Below, one piece after another: positions 5,898 through 6,476 of a stretch of 6,476 nucleotides of DNA (its first letter is position 1; every line of letters starts with the position of its first letter). The DNA lies in NCBI GenBank assembly GCA_036395755.1, contig DASWCZ010000063.1, forward strand, positions 1 through 6,476. Reading direction: 5' to 3'. A program made the translations under genes and the position numbers. The stretch is from Gp7-AA6 sp036395755 (GTDB lineage: Bacteria > Acidobacteriota > Thermoanaerobaculia > UBA5066 > Gp7-AA6). The notes under the pieces were generated by a model. That model saw only the letters and a program-made list of their open reading frames with translations. It was not told the DNA's origin and made no database searches.

Positions 5898-5903
5898 CCT
5901 CCT
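5898..5903 (-). promoter_or_regulatory. Ribosome binding site fixing the start of the secreted protein
   Basis: On the minus strand AGGAGG is followed by ATTC and then the ATG. The 4-nt spacing is short but within the working range, and it sets the start at residue 83 of the longer open frame. Confidence 0.8.
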
Positions 5904-5925
5904 GCGGATCTCTTGTCGAGCTGTG

Positions 5926-6459
5926 TCAGGCCCTCTTCGCAGCTGTTTCGCGCACGGCCTGGCGGTTTCGAGTGAGGTGCGGGACGATGCCGAGCAATCG
6001 CTCGATCACAGTCAGCTGCGCCCGATGGTGCATTTCGTGCTCTTTCGTCCCGAGCAGCATCTCGAAGCGGGATTTCGAAGCACCACCGGGCTGGCGCACC
6101 TGTTCGGACAGCAGCGCCTCGGGAAGCCCCTCCACCCATTGAGACCAGCGCTCCCCTTCCGTGAGCAGCAGGTCGATGACTTCGCTCTTGGATTTCGGCC
6201 GCTTCTCCTCCGACTGCGACCTGCGGATGAGGTCGCCGAAGTCAAAGCCCTCGAGCGACGAGCGACGCTCTTCCTCATGAAGAAAGCGATCGGCTCGCCC
6301 CAGCAACGCGATGTGCACCAGCGTTTCGGCGACGGAACGGCTGTCCGGCGTCGGACGGTATCCGTAGTCGCTCTCGGGAATGTCTTCGGCGATCAGGATC
6401 GTGTTCTTGCGTACCGTGCGCATGCCGTCTACCAGCTGCTTGGGTCCATAGAGATTCAT
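5926..6459 (-). CDS. DinB-family metalloprotein
   Basis: The 177-residue protein has the DinB four-helix layout: helix 1 (residues 1-25, including VDGMRTVRKNTILIAEDIP), YGYRPTPDSRSVAETLVHIALLG (32-54), a middle helix (92-116), and the C-terminal helix KEHEMHHRAQLTVIERLLGI (139-158). The expected metal triad is His49 in 'ETLVH', His141 and His145 in 'HEMHH'. Family members bind a divalent metal and include thiol-dependent transferases and many of unknown function; no specific reaction is assigned. The length is normal. The ATG has an AGGAGG site 7 nt upstream. It is the first gene seen of a minus-strand pair with the secreted DUF1579-like gene; its promoter lies outside the window. Confidence 0.88.
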   Translation of the reverse strand: MNLYGPKQLVDGMRTVRKNTILIAEDIPESDYGYRPTPDSRSVAETLVHIALLGRADRFLHEEERRSSLEGFDFGDLIRRSQSEEKRPKSKSEVIDLLLTEGERWSQWVEGLPEALLSEQVRQPGGASKSRFEMLLGTKEHEMHHRAQLTVIERLLGIVPHLTRNRQAVRETAAKRA

Positions 6460-6466
6460 GCGGTCT

Positions 6467-6472
6467 CCTCCT
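6467..6472 (-). promoter_or_regulatory. Ribosome binding site of the DinB gene
   Basis: AGGAGG on the minus strand, 7 nt before the ATG, preceded by an A-run at the window edge. Confidence 0.85.
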
Positions 6473-6476
6473 TTTT

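Noticed and set aside
5894..6139. 82-codon upstream extension of the secreted protein frame, inside the DinB gene
   Set aside because: It would hide the signal peptide internally and ignores the AGGAGG next to ATG 5893; the sequence is an out-of-frame DinB shadow.

Overview
The window is high-GC bacterial chromosome, probably from a soil or groundwater Acidobacteriota or a similar poorly cultured phylum. This is inferred from a membrane-anchored Ser/Thr kinase with a TolB-like plus TPR tail, a type very common there, from DinB, VOC and DUF1579-like neighbours, and from a 'HPERSEGS' type dispersed repeat. No rRNA or other marker gene is present, so the taxonomy is tentative. No tRNA, CRISPR array, complete insertion sequence or integrase was seen.

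Layout. Positions 2-241 (+) hold the 3' end of a VOC/PhnB-like gene. Positions 304-528 (+) hold a small coiled-coil gene whose 3' end appears to be replaced by a short dispersed repeat; two GGGTCAGGTC units follow at 502-538. Positions 570-2990 (-) encode an 806-residue kinase with a TM segment, a TolB-like domain and TPRs. It is divergent, across only 54 bp, from an arylsulfotransferase (ASST) family gene at 3045-4619 (+), which carries an in-frame 27-bp palindromic repeat.

A compact type II toxin-antitoxin pair follows at 4659-5136 (+): a ribbon-helix-helix antitoxin and a RelE/ParE toxin overlapping by 14 nt. It has the best promoter in the window (TTGACG, 17 nt, TAGAAT), placed so that the predicted transcript starts at the antitoxin ATG, i.e. 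leaderless. The last part is a minus-strand operon, DinB-family protein (5926-6459) then a secreted DUF1579-like protein (5255-5893). A 46-codon minus-strand ORF (5154-5294) resembling a ribbon-helix-helix C-terminus lies at its end, facing the toxin gene.

The genes do not form one evident pathway. The toxin-antitoxin pair and the DinB/DUF1579-like pair are clear two-gene units. The kinase and sulfotransferase share a divergent control region but no functional link is proven. I see no convincing new multi-gene system. The points most worth a second look are the leaderless promoter with its palindromic -35 region, the in-frame repeat in the sulfotransferase, the repeat-truncated coiled-coil gene, and the unlisted small RHH-like ORF beside the toxin gene.
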